This document shows, piece after piece, positions 40,989 to 49,811 of a stretch of DNA of 64,000 nt. Origin of the DNA: Jiangella mangrovi (GTDB lineage Bacteria > Actinomycetota > Actinomycetes > Jiangellales > Jiangellaceae); assembly GCF_014204975.1 (NCBI RefSeq), contig NZ_JACHMM010000001.1, positions 310,001 to 374,000 of the forward strand, read 5' to 3'. How positions within the stretch are numbered: position 1 is the first letter of the stretch; each line of letters starts with the position of its first letter. The notes under the pieces were generated by a model. It had not been told where the DNA came from. It made no database searches and saw only the letters and a list, made by a program, of their open reading frames with translations. The position numbers and the translations under genes were made by a program.

Positions 40989-43343
40989 GTGAGCCGTTCG
41001 TCGTTCGGCCGTCGCATCGCGTCCGCCGCGCTGGCCGCAGCCGCCGCCGTCGGGACCCTCGCCGTCGCCGCAGCTCCCTCCGCCGCGCTCGAGGACGACA
41101 CGACGGCGGCCGCGCCGGCCACGCGCATGCGCGCCTTCGACCCGGCCGAGTTCGCCGACCGCGCCGCGCAGCTCCCGCCCGGCCTGGCCGAGGCGGTCCG
41201 CCGCGACCTCGGCCTGTCACCCGAGGAGTACCTGGCGACGGCGGCCGCCGCACGGCTGGCCGGCGAGGTCGTCGGCTCGCTCGGCGACACGGTCCGCTCG
41301 GCCTGGCTGGACGACCAGACCCTGCACGTCGCCGTCACCGACCGCGACGCGACCATCGCGGCCCGCACCGCCGGCGCCGAGGTGCAGGTCGGCGACGTGC
41401 TCGCCGACGCCCTGACGGCGGCCCGCGCGCAGGACAAGCTGGTGTACGCCGACCGCGACGCCGAGCGGGTCGTCGCCGTCGGCGCCCCGGTCCGCGGCGC
41501 CCCGGCCGGCCAGGCCCGGCTGTCGGCGCAGGCCGGCGACGACCACCGTGGCGGCAGCGGGTTCTCCGTCGGCGACCAGAATGCCGACTACCACTGCTCC
41601 ACCGCGTTCGCCGGCACCGATGCCGACGACGACCCGGTGCTGCTCACCGCCGGACACTGCACCGCCGGACCCGAGGGCCCCTTCACCGGCGAGGCCCGCT
41701 CGCTGACCCCGCCGGCCCCGCTGTCCGCCGAAGCCGTGGGCACCTGGCCCGCCCTGATCGGCGACCGGCTCGGCGCGTTCGTGCCCGGCAGCGCCGCGTT
41801 CGGCGACGGCCAGGACGCCGCCCTGCTGGAGGTCGACGGCGACATCGCACCCGAGGTCGCGGCGTGGAGTCCCGGCGCCGGTGACGAGTCCGCGCTCGCC
41901 GTGCACGACGCCGTCACCGCCGTCGCGGGCGCACCGGTCTGCTCGGCCGGCGTCGCGTCGGGCTGGACCTGCGGCCACATCCTCGACGCGCAGGCCACTG
42001 TGCCGGTCAGCGGCCGTGCCGTCACCGGCTTCCTCTTCGACGCCTGCGTGCTCCCCGGCGACAGCGGCGGCGCCGTCGTCGTCGGCCAGTACGCGCTCGG
42101 GCTCAACTCCGGCTCCACCTGGACCGGCTTGTCCTGCGCCGACGGCGACCCGGCGGCGGGCGGCGACGACCTCGCCATCGGCTACCCGATGATCGGCGCC
42201 GACGGCGTCGAGGGCCTCTACGGCGACGACTTCGACCTCGCGGTCCGAGTCGGACGGCCGGAGGTGACGGCGCCCGCCGACGGCGCCGTCGCCGGCACCA
42301 CCCCGACCGTGACCGGGACCGCCGACGCCGCCGAGGGCGCCGTCGTGACCGTCCGCTTCGACGACGGGCCCACCGCCGAGGCCAGCGTCGGCCCGGCCGG
42401 GCGCTGGAGCGCCACCGTCGGCGAACCGCTGGATCCCGGCACCCACGGATACGAGGCGACGACCACGTTCCGGCCCTCGACCGGCGGCCGCGAGGTCACT
42501 TCCCGCGCGACCACCGGCGAGTTCGAGGTCGCGGCCGTCGCGGAGCTCGGCGTGAGCTGGCCGGCGGCCGGTCACGTCAACACCGACGGCCGGCTCGCCT
42601 TCGAGGGCACCGGCCAGCCCGGCGCCACCGTCCGGCTCACCGTCGGCGGCGAGGTGCTCGCCAGCACGATCGTCGGCCACGACGGCACCTGGTCGCTGCG
42701 CGCGGTGCCGACCCGGCCCGCCGGACGGTTCGACGCCGTCCTGACCCAGCACCTCCCCGACGGCCTCGCCGGAACCGAGTCCGGGACCGCCTCCGGCCTG
42801 ACGGCGTCCGGCTTCGCCGCGGGCGACGGTGCGGACGGCGGCACGGACCGGGGCGCGTCCGGCGGCGAGGCGGCCGTCACCGTCGCCGGCGTCGGCGTGG
42901 CACCGAGCGCCCCCGTCGTCAGCGCGCCGCTGGGCGGGATCCCGGCGGCCGACGCCGGCACGCTGCGCGGGGCCGGCCTGCCGGGCGCGGCCGTGGCGGT
43001 CCGCGTCGCCGCGTCCGGCGCCGACGTCGCCGCGGCACCCGAGCTGCGCGCCGAGGCCGGCGCCGACGGCAGCTGGGTGGTCCGGCTGGACGCGCCGCTG
43101 GCCGCCGGCCGGCACGTCGTCGTCGCCACCCAGACCCTCGACGACCTCACCTCCGAGCCGTCGGCACCGGTCACCCTCGAGGTGGCCTCCGACGACGCGC
43201 CCTCCGCCGCCGAGGCCGACCGCGCCGGCGCCGGCAGCGGGTCCGGCCTGCCGGGCGGCGTGCTGGCCGCGGCCCTGGGCATCGTGGCCGCCGGCGGCGC
43301 CGTCGCCGCGGCGCTCGCCTGGCGCCGTCGCACCGCACCCTGA
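40989..43343 (+). CDS. Secreted chymotrypsin-fold serine protease with pro-region and repeat domains
   Basis: A 784-residue preproprotein. Signal peptide about 1-34 (RRIASAALAAAAAVGTLAVAAAPSAA). A pro-region follows (LPPGLAEAVRRDLGLSPEEYLATAAAARLAGEV), like alpha-lytic/streptogrisin proteases. The protease core has His223 in LLTAGHCTAG, Asp276 in DGQDAALLEV and Ser359 in LPGDSGGAVV. Then come two or three Ig-like bacterial repeats (VTAPADGAVAGTTPTVTGTAD; LGVSWPAAGHVNTDGRLAFEG; VVSAPLGGIPAADAG). The end LPGGVLAAALGIVAAGGAVAAALAWRRR looks like a sortase anchor, but with LPGGV rather than LPxTG. GTG start. Paralog of the next gene. Confidence 0.9.
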   Translation: MSRSSFGRRIASAALAAAAAVGTLAVAAAPSAALEDDTTAAAPATRMRAFDPAEFADRAAQLPPGLAEAVRRDLGLSPEEYLATAAAARLAGEVVGSLGDTVRSAWLDDQTLHVAVTDRDATIAARTAGAEVQVGDVLADALTAARAQDKLVYADRDAERVVAVGAPVRGAPAGQARLSAQAGDDHRGGSGFSVGDQNADYHCSTAFAGTDADDDPVLLTAGHCTAGPEGPFTGEARSLTPPAPLSAEAVGTWPALIGDRLGAFVPGSAAFGDGQDAALLEVDGDIAPEVAAWSPGAGDESALAVHDAVTAVAGAPVCSAGVASGWTCGHILDAQATVPVSGRAVTGFLFDACVLPGDSGGAVVVGQYALGLNSGSTWTGLSCADGDPAAGGDDLAIGYPMIGADGVEGLYGDDFDLAVRVGRPEVTAPADGAVAGTTPTVTGTADAAEGAVVTVRFDDGPTAEASVGPAGRWSATVGEPLDPGTHGYEATTTFRPSTGGREVTSRATTGEFEVAAVAELGVSWPAAGHVNTDGRLAFEGTGQPGATVRLTVGGEVLASTIVGHDGTWSLRAVPTRPAGRFDAVLTQHLPDGLAGTESGTASGLTASGFAAGDGADGGTDRGASGGEAAVTVAGVGVAPSAPVVSAPLGGIPAADAGTLRGAGLPGAAVAVRVAASGADVAAAPELRAEAGADGSWVVRLDAPLAAGRHVVVATQTLDDLTSEPSAPVTLEVASDDAPSAAEADRAGAGSGSGLPGGVLAAALGIVAAGGAVAAALAWRRRTAP

Positions 43344-43350
43344 CCCGGTG

Positions 43351-43410
43351 CTGACCGGGCGACGCTGACCGGGCGGCGCTGACCGGGCGACGCTGACCGT
43401 CGCGCTGACC
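43351..43410. repeat. 14-bp tandem repeat between protease genes
   Basis: CTGACCGGGCGACG is repeated three times (43351, 43365, 43379) with one G/A change, then continues as two shortened units ending CTGACC. It begins 7 bp after the first protease stop. The rest of the 43411-43700 gap is less GC-rich and holds the next promoter. Confidence 0.85.
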
Positions 43411-43579
43411 ACGCGTGCGACGAGATCCGGCGACACGCCGGTGCGACCTGGCGTTTGAGTCATGACACCGGTGGTCAATGCCGTGGTTGTGCCCGATTTG
43501 CACTATTCACCGCTTGAGCATTCAAATTTCTGGTCACAGTGAGTGATGTCGGACATTCGCCCTGATAGGTGCCGAGTAC

Positions 43580-43610
43580 TTGAATATGCGGCTGAACGGT
43601 GCTGTAGGGT
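43580..43610 (+). promoter_or_regulatory. Probable promoter of second protease gene
   Basis: TTGAAT (43580-43585) and TAGGGT (43605-43610) are spaced by 19 nt (TGTAGG with 17-nt spacing is the alternative). This part of the gap is AT-rich for the window. Transcription would start near 43617, leaving a leader of about 85 nt before GTG 43703. Confidence 0.45.
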
Positions 43611-43702
43611 GACACAGGCTCCGGGGTCCCGTCGGTAGATCCACCCCGCCGGCGGAGCACCGGAACCATTCCGTGTCAATGACATTTCATTTTGGAGTTA
43701 CT

Positions 43703-45889
43703 GTGAGCACAGCCCTGCTGCGCCGTCGCGGCGCTGCACGGGTCTCTGGTGTGCTGGCTGCCTGCGCCCTTGCGAGCACCGGCATCATCGTCTCCACCAC
43801 GGCTGCATCCGCCGAGGAAGAGTCCGTCACCGAGACCCTGCAGACGTTCGCTGCGGAGGCGTTCGCCCCCCAGGCCGACGAGCTCCCCTCCGGCCTCGTC
43901 GAGGCCATCGAACGCGATCTCGGCATCTCGCCTGCCGAGTACCTCGCCAACGCGGCGTCCGCCAAGGTCACCGCTGACGTCGTCGCTCAGCTCGAGGACG
44001 CCGGCGTGTCCGTCAACGCCACTGTCATCAGCGGCCAGGACGTCACCCTGTACGTCGACGCCGAGGCCGACGTCGACGCCGCCCTCGCGGTCGGCGCCGA
44101 GGTCGAGGTCGGCGAGCCCGACACGTCGGGCGCCCCCGACGAGGTCGTGGCGCACGAAGACCTCAAGGGCGGCTACGGCTACATGAGCCCCGAGAGCGGT
44201 CGCTGCTCCCTCGGCTTCAACGGCTACGCCGCCGACGGCTCGCCGGTCGTCACGACCGCCGGCCACTGCAACGCCGACAACGCCGACCTCGACTGGTACC
44301 TGTTCGACGTGGACCAGCCGTGGCCGCCGGACCCGGACGACGTCCGTCCGTGGCCGCAGGGCGAGCAGATCGGCTCGGGCGGCGAGTTCCACTTCGGCGA
44401 CAACCACGACTCCGGTCTCTTCCCGGTCACCAACCCGGCCTGGACGCCGCGTCCGGTCGTCTCCAGCTGGGGTGGCGGCACGGGCGACCCGCGTGACGGC
44501 GAGGTCGCCGTCACCGACCAGGTCACCCCGGTCGTCGGTGCCCCGATCTGCCGCTCCGGCGCCTCCACCGGCTACCAGTGCGGCGAGATCACCTTCGTCG
44601 AGCAGCCGGTGCTGGTCGACGACGTCCCGGTCACGGGCTTCTTCACCACCGCCTGCAGCGCCCAGGGCGACAGCGGTGGCTCCTTCCTCTCCGGCACCGC
44701 CGCGGTCGGCACGCTGACCGGTGGTAGCGCCGGCGCCCCGATCGACTGCGTCGGCTGGGACCCCGAGGTCCACTCCAGCTTCGCCTACGCCATGACGGGT
44801 AGCGAGTTCAGCCAGGAGGAGTACTTCGGCGACGCCTGGGAGCTCGCGGTCCAGATCGCCACCCCGACCGTCACCTCGCCCGAGGGCGAGTCCGGTCCGA
44901 GCGTCACCTTCGATGGCACGGTCGAAGGTGCCGGCGCGGACCACCGGGTCGAGGTCTCCGTCGACGGCGGCGAGCCGGTCGAGGGCGCGGTCGCGGCCAA
45001 CGGTTCCTTCTCGGTCGCGCTCGACGGCGACCTGGAGCCGGGCGAGCACAGCTACTCGGTGCGGGCCTTCTACGGTGCGCACTCGCAGTCCGAGGCGGCC
45101 GAGGGCAGCTGGACCGTCAACGAGGCTCCGGCGGTCGAGGAACTGGCCGTCACGTCCCCGACCGACGGCCAGACCACCGGCAACGCGCGTCCGGAGTTCA
45201 CCGGCACCGGCCAGCCCGGCGCCACCATCGCCCTGACGGTCGGCGACGCCGAGTACGGCACGGCCGAGGTCGGCGAGGACGGCGCCTGGGCGCTCACCCC
45301 GAGCGGCGACCTGCCGGTCGGTGCGCGGTTCGACGCCGTCGTGACGCAGACCTTCGAGGACGACACCCAGAAGGCCACCGTCGCGGACCTCGGCATCAAC
45401 GCTCCCGAGGTCACCATCACGGCTCCGGAGGATGGCTCGACCGTCGCCGGTGACGTGAACTTCGAGGGCACCTCGTTCGGCGGCGCCACCATCGGCCTGC
45501 TGCTCGAGCAGACCGCCGACGCCGCCGACGCGCAGCCCCGCCTGGGTCTGCGGGCCGAGGGCGAGGACGACGTCGACGAGTGGGCCGGCGAGTTCGAGAT
45601 CGACGACGCCGGCAACTGGACGTTCGACCCGGCCGAGGACCTGCCGGAGGGTGAGTACACCATCACCGCCTCGGCGACCCTCGACGGTGGCGACCCCGAG
45701 CTGTCCGACTCCGAGGCCGTCGCCACCTTCACGGTGGAGAACGCCGGCGGCGGGGACGACGACGGTGACGGCGACCTGCCCGACACCGGTTCGTCCGGCA
45801 CCACCTGGATGATCGTCGGCGGCGTCGCGCTGCTGCTGGCCGGTGGCGCTGCTGTCGCCGTCCGCGCCCGTCGCAACACGACGGCCTGA
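43703..45889 (+). CDS. Cell-wall-anchored (LPDTG) chymotrypsin-fold serine protease
   Basis: A 728-residue preproprotein. GTG 43703 follows GGAG by 5 nt. Signal peptide about 1-37 (VSGVLAACALASTGIIVSTTAASA). Pro-region with LPSGLVEAIERDLGISPAEYLANA, clearly homologous to the upstream gene. His188 in VVTTAGHCNAD, Asp236 in HDSGLFPV and Ser324 in SAQGDSGGSFL form the triad. Four Cys in the core could form disulphides. Three Ig-like repeats follow, e.g. LAVTSPTDGQTTGNARPEFTG and VTITAPEDGSTVAGDVNFEG. Sortase motif LPDTG at 692-696, hydrophobic stretch, and RARRNTTA tail. Unlike the first paralog it should be covalently attached to peptidoglycan. Confidence 0.92.
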   Translation: MSTALLRRRGAARVSGVLAACALASTGIIVSTTAASAEEESVTETLQTFAAEAFAPQADELPSGLVEAIERDLGISPAEYLANAASAKVTADVVAQLEDAGVSVNATVISGQDVTLYVDAEADVDAALAVGAEVEVGEPDTSGAPDEVVAHEDLKGGYGYMSPESGRCSLGFNGYAADGSPVVTTAGHCNADNADLDWYLFDVDQPWPPDPDDVRPWPQGEQIGSGGEFHFGDNHDSGLFPVTNPAWTPRPVVSSWGGGTGDPRDGEVAVTDQVTPVVGAPICRSGASTGYQCGEITFVEQPVLVDDVPVTGFFTTACSAQGDSGGSFLSGTAAVGTLTGGSAGAPIDCVGWDPEVHSSFAYAMTGSEFSQEEYFGDAWELAVQIATPTVTSPEGESGPSVTFDGTVEGAGADHRVEVSVDGGEPVEGAVAANGSFSVALDGDLEPGEHSYSVRAFYGAHSQSEAAEGSWTVNEAPAVEELAVTSPTDGQTTGNARPEFTGTGQPGATIALTVGDAEYGTAEVGEDGAWALTPSGDLPVGARFDAVVTQTFEDDTQKATVADLGINAPEVTITAPEDGSTVAGDVNFEGTSFGGATIGLLLEQTADAADAQPRLGLRAEGEDDVDEWAGEFEIDDAGNWTFDPAEDLPEGEYTITASATLDGGDPELSDSEAVATFTVENAGGGDDDGDGDLPDTGSSGTTWMIVGGVALLLAGGAAVAVRARRNTTA

Positions 45890-45923
45890 TCAACCCAGGT
45901 CACAACAGTAACCAGCTGAACCG

Positions 45924-45963
45924 AGTGGCCCCGGCCCCGCCTCGCGCGGGGTTCGGGGCCACT
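45924..45963. terminator. Hairpin terminator after protease gene
   Basis: AGTGGCCCCG (45924-45933) pairs perfectly with CGGGGCCACT (45954-45963), with CCCCGC/GCGGGG pairs extending inward. It is 34 bp after the stop. TTGCG follows rather than a T-run. Confidence 0.75.
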
Positions 45964-46057
45964 TGCGTTATCGAATCGTGATGCGACCGTGCATTGTCAC
46001 CCTGGGTGACGACGGCGACGGGTTCGGGCCCGCATTGGCCGCGACTAGGCTGACGGT

Positions 46058-46921
46058 GTGACGCCCGACGCGACTGGCCTGTTGCGCCAGGACGTCCTGC
46101 TCGAGCGCTACTCCTATCCGCCCGGGCCACCGATCGCCATTCCGCGGCACACGCACGAGCAGTACCAGCTCAACCTCAACCTCGGGGTCCCCGGCGGCCT
46201 GCACTACCGCCGCGCGTTCCACGTCGTCCCGGCCGGCCGGCTCACCGTCGTCATGCCGGGCGAGGCGCACACGCCCGTCGACCCGGACCACCGCGACCGC
46301 GACTCCGAGCACCTCACGCTCTACGTCGACGCGGGCGCGCTGGGCGCCGCGGCCGACGAGATCGCCGGCCGGTCCACGGCGCTGCCGTTCTTCCGCGACC
46401 TCACCATCGACGACGACGCCACCGTCGCCCGGTTCGCCCGCACCCACGCGGCCCTCAGCAGCGCCCCGGCCACGGTCTCGGTGCTCGACCAGGACGTGCG
46501 GCTGCTCGGGTTCGTGAGCCGGCTGCTGCGCCGGCACGCCGGGGTCGCCGGCGACCGGCCGCTCCCACCCGCCCACCGCTCCGTCCGCCGGGCCCGCGCG
46601 TACCTGCACGAGCACCGCGCCGGCGCCGTCAGCCTGGCCGACCTCGCCCGCGTCAGCGAGCTGAGCCCGTACCACCTCACGCGCCTCTTCACCGCCGATG
46701 TCGGCCTGCCGCCGCACGCCTACCAGCTGCAGCTGCGCGTCGACCACGCCAAGCGGCTGCTGCTGGCCGGACGTCCGGTGAGCGACGCCGGCCACGAGGC
46801 GGGGTTCTTCGACCTCAGCCACTTCACCCGGCACTTCAAGCGCCACGTCGGTGTCCCGCCCGGCCGGTACGCCCGCGAGGTCCGCAAGGACGTACATTCC
46901 CGGGCGGCCGGCGCTCCGTAG
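46058..46921 (+). CDS. AraC-family transcriptional regulator
   Basis: A 287-residue regulator. The N-terminal AraC-binding cupin starts YSYPPGPPIAIPRHTHEQYQLNLNL and includes VMPGEAHTPV. The two C-terminal helix-turn-helix motifs are AVSLADLARVSELSPYHLTRLFTADVG and VSDAGHEAGFFDLSHFTRHFKRHVG. GTG start. It lies 10 bp before the SDR gene, which is likely a target. Confidence 0.9.
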   Translation: MTPDATGLLRQDVLLERYSYPPGPPIAIPRHTHEQYQLNLNLGVPGGLHYRRAFHVVPAGRLTVVMPGEAHTPVDPDHRDRDSEHLTLYVDAGALGAAADEIAGRSTALPFFRDLTIDDDATVARFARTHAALSSAPATVSVLDQDVRLLGFVSRLLRRHAGVAGDRPLPPAHRSVRRARAYLHEHRAGAVSLADLARVSELSPYHLTRLFTADVGLPPHAYQLQLRVDHAKRLLLAGRPVSDAGHEAGFFDLSHFTRHFKRHVGVPPGRYAREVRKDVHSRAAGAP

Positions 46922-46931
46922 GGTCGATCCC

Positions 46932-47780
46932 ATGATCACGAACGTCACCGGCCGGGTATGGCTGGTCACCGGCGCGACGTCCGGTTTCGGCCGCGCCATC
47001 ACGCGAGCCGCCCTGGAGGCCGGCGACGCCGTCGTCGCGACCGCCCGCAAGCCCGGCGCGCTGGACGACCTGGTCGACCGGTATCCCGGCCGGGTCGCCG
47101 CCCTCGAGCTGGACGTCACCGACACCGCCCGCGTCCCCGCCGCCGTCGACGCCGCCACCGAGGCGTTCGGCCGCATCGACGTCCTGGTGAACAACGCCGG
47201 CCGGGCGCTGACCGGCGCGGCCGAGGAGACCACCGAGCAGGAGCTGCGCGACCTCATGGACGTGCACTTCTTCGGGCCGGCAGCGCTGGTGCGCGCCGTC
47301 CTGCCGGGCATGCGGGCGCGGCGCTCCGGCGCGATCGTGCAGATCAGCAGCATGGGCGGGCGGCTGTCGTTCGCCGCGGTGTCGGCGTACTCGGCGACCA
47401 AGTTCGCGCTGGAGGGCTACTCGGAGGCGCTGGCGGCCGAGGTGGCGCCGTTCGGGATCCGGGTGCTGATCGTCGAGCCGGGCGCGTTCCGGACCGGCCT
47501 GCACGGCGACGCGATGCGCATGACCGCCGCGAACCCCGCCTACGACGCCGTCGTCGGCCCGATCCGGGCCATGCAGGCCGGCTTCGACGGCGCCCAGCCC
47601 GGCGACCCGGCCAAGGCGGCCGCCGCCATCCGCGCCGCCCTCGACGCCGAGGACCCGCCGCTGCGCCTGCCCCTGGGCCACGACGCGGCGGACGCGGTAC
47701 GCGACAGCCTGGAGCGGCTGCGGGCGGAGTTCCACGCCTGGGAGCCGGTGTCGCGCGGCACCGACCTCGACCCCGTCTGA
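46932..47780 (+). CDS. Short-chain dehydrogenase/reductase
   Basis: A 282-residue SDR with VWLVTGATSGFGRAI, NNAG in VLVNNAGRAL, Ser in IVQISSMGGR, and YSATKFALEG. The C-terminal extension is typical of the retinol-dehydrogenase-like SDR subgroup common next to AraC regulators. Substrate unknown. ATG at 46932. Confidence 0.9.
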   Translation: MITNVTGRVWLVTGATSGFGRAITRAALEAGDAVVATARKPGALDDLVDRYPGRVAALELDVTDTARVPAAVDAATEAFGRIDVLVNNAGRALTGAAEETTEQELRDLMDVHFFGPAALVRAVLPGMRARRSGAIVQISSMGGRLSFAAVSAYSATKFALEGYSEALAAEVAPFGIRVLIVEPGAFRTGLHGDAMRMTAANPAYDAVVGPIRAMQAGFDGAQPGDPAKAAAAIRAALDAEDPPLRLPLGHDAADAVRDSLERLRAEFHAWEPVSRGTDLDPV

Positions 47781-47784
47781 GCCC

Positions 47785-48192
47785 TCAGGAGCCCAGCAGC
47801 TCCACCGAGGCCCCGACCGTCTCATAGGCGGTGACGGCGCGCCGGTCGAGGCTCACCAGGGTGGCGTCGTGCTCCGCGGCAGTGAAGGCGATCAGCGCGT
47901 CGTATGTCTGACCGCCGAGAATGAGCCCGTTCGCCGCAGTCGCCAGGAGCGCGCGATAGCCACGTTCCGAGAGCCCGAGATACGGCTCGGCGAAACGATC
48001 GGCCAGGAAATCGTGAACGAGGCCGGGCAGGGCCCGGTGGGGTGGCGGTAGCCGGGTGAGGACCGAGTACGACTCGACCGCGGCCTGGGCCACCAGCCGC
48101 GGGTTGCGCGCGAGCGCCTTCAGACTCACCAAGTGGTGTTCGTGCCAGCTCGCGAAGCCGGCGATGACGACGCTGGAGTCGACGACGATCAC
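47785..48192 (-). CDS. PIN-domain toxin (VapC-like)
   Basis: A 135-residue PIN nuclease. The acidic residues are Asp5 in MIVVDSSVV, Glu in AAVESYSVL, Asp in QTYDALIAF and Asp in VSLDRRAV. These hold the metal in VapC RNases. GTG start overlaps the antitoxin stop by 4 bp (GTGA). It ends 4 bp after the convergent SDR. Confidence 0.9.
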   Translation of the reverse strand: MIVVDSSVVIAGFASWHEHHLVSLKALARNPRLVAQAAVESYSVLTRLPPPHRALPGLVHDFLADRFAEPYLGLSERGYRALLATAANGLILGGQTYDALIAFTAAEHDATLVSLDRRAVTAYETVGASVELLGS

Positions 48193-48434
48193 CGGCGGGT
48201 CTGCTCCAGCACGTCGCGAACCATGTCAGCCGTCAGCTCAGGCATGTCGACGTCGGCCACTGCCACCGGGCCGTCGCCTTGGTCCACCAGCCGCATCGGC
48301 GTCGGCGCCGGCACGATCTCCAACCGGCCGTCGCGCTCGACGACGTCGAGGGACTGACCAGCTGTGAGGCCCAAGGCATCGCGCAGCGCCTTGGGGATGA
48401 CGACTCGCCCGGCCGCATCGATGGCAGTTCTCAT
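48189..48434 (-). CDS. AbrB/VapB-type antitoxin
   Basis: An 81-residue protein. The N-terminal swapped-hairpin DNA-binding domain reads MRTAIDAAGRVVIPKALRDALGLTAGQ and the C-terminal tail ELTADMVRDVLEQTRR would wrap the toxin. Neutralises the PIN protein and represses the pair. Confidence 0.9.
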   Translation of the reverse strand: MRTAIDAAGRVVIPKALRDALGLTAGQSLDVVERDGRLEIVPAPTPMRLVDQGDGPVAVADVDMPELTADMVRDVLEQTRR

Positions 48435-48523
48435 GCCAGAAATCTACCATCCCGGCTGCCTGGGCTACTGTCAGCGCCGATCCATGGCCTGGCGCAGCAG
48501 CGCGAGAACCGCACTGGGAAGAT

Positions 48524-49801
48524 GTGCAGGTGCGCCGCCTGCTGTTGGACCTGACACCGCTCAAGGTCAGCGTTCCGTACCGGCGCCTCTGGATCGGCAT
48601 CTCCCTCTCGGGCATCGGCACCCACCTGACCACCGTCGCCGTCGGGCTGCAGGTGTACGACCTCACCGGGTCGACGTTCAACGTGGGGCTGGTGGGGCTG
48701 TTCGCGCTGGTCCCGCTCATGGCGCTGGGGCTGTACGGCGGGGCGATCGTCGACGCGTACGACCGGCGGCGGGTGGTCATCGTCAGCTCGTTCGGCCTGC
48801 TGGTGGTGGCCGGCGGATTCGCCGTGCAGGCCTGGATGGAGCTCGGGAACGTCTGGCTGCTGTACGCGCTGGTGGCCGTCCAGAACGGGTTCTTCGCGGT
48901 CAACTCCCCCGCCCGGACGGCGATCATCCCGCGGCTGCTCCCCGGAACGCTGCTGCCGGCCGCCAATGCGCTGGGCAGCATGTCCATGAGCCTGGGCCTG
49001 ACGGTGGGACCGCTGCTGGCGGGCGTGCTGATCGACACCGTCGGCTACGGCTGGACGTACAGCATCGAGGCGGTGCTGCTGACCGTCGCGCTGACGACGC
49101 TGCTGGCTCTGCCGCCCATGCCGCCCCAGCGCAACGTCCGGCGAGCAGGGCTGCGCTCGGTCATGGAAGGGCTGTCCTACCTCCGGACGAGGCCGAACGT
49201 GCGCATGACGTTCCTCGTCGACCTGTGCGCGATGGTGCTGGCGATGCCCCGGGTGCTGTTCCCCGCGGTCGCGGCGGCGGTCCTCGGCGGCGGGTCGACG
49301 ACGGTGGGCATCCTGGTCGCCGGGATGGCGGTCGGCGCGTTCCTGGCCGGGTTGTTCTCCGGGCCGCTGGGGCACGTCAGACGACAAGGACTCGCCGTCG
49401 TCGTCGCGATCATCGCGTGGGCGATGTCGGTCATCGCGTTCGGCCTGGTGCTGGTGATCGTGTCGAAACCGGACGACGGCACCGTGCACTGGGCGCTCTG
49501 GCCGGCGGTGTTCTGCATGGTGCTGGCCGGCGCCGCCGACACCGTCAGCGCCGTGTTCCGCATGACCATCCTGCAGGCCGCCACGCCCGACGAGCTGCGG
49601 GGGCGCCTGCAGGGCGTCTTCATCGTCGTGGTGGCGGGCGGGCCGCGGCTGGGCGACCTCGTCCTCGGCTCGCTCGCAGAGCTCAGCAGCGAGGCGTGGG
49701 CCGCGATCATCGGCAGGCTGACCTGCATCGTCGTCGTGACGACGCTGGCCCTGACCCAGCGCCGCTTCCTCCGCTACGACGCGAGGCACCCGGAGCCCTA
49801 A
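48524..49801 (+). CDS. MFS transporter (EntS-like)
   Basis: A 425-residue protein with about 11-12 helices: LWIGISLSGIGTHLTTVAVGLQVYDLT, then LYGGAIVDAYDRRRVVIVSS (motif A), AVQNGFFAVNSPARTAIIPRLLP, and TILQAATPDELRGRLQGVF. The layout is that of EntS and related exporters. GTG 48524; GTG 48530 lies at a better distance from GGGAAG and may be the true start. Substrate unknown. Confidence 0.87.
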   Translation: MQVRRLLLDLTPLKVSVPYRRLWIGISLSGIGTHLTTVAVGLQVYDLTGSTFNVGLVGLFALVPLMALGLYGGAIVDAYDRRRVVIVSSFGLLVVAGGFAVQAWMELGNVWLLYALVAVQNGFFAVNSPARTAIIPRLLPGTLLPAANALGSMSMSLGLTVGPLLAGVLIDTVGYGWTYSIEAVLLTVALTTLLALPPMPPQRNVRRAGLRSVMEGLSYLRTRPNVRMTFLVDLCAMVLAMPRVLFPAVAAAVLGGGSTTVGILVAGMAVGAFLAGLFSGPLGHVRRQGLAVVVAIIAWAMSVIAFGLVLVIVSKPDDGTVHWALWPAVFCMVLAGAADTVSAVFRMTILQAATPDELRGRLQGVFIVVVAGGPRLGDLVLGSLAELSSEAWAAIIGRLTCIVVVTTLALTQRRFLRYDARHPEP

Positions 49802-49811
49802 GGTAACCGGC

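Noticed and set aside
43351-43410. Short tandem repeats considered as CRISPR
   Set aside because: Units of 14 bp are adjacent, without spacers, and no cas genes are present.
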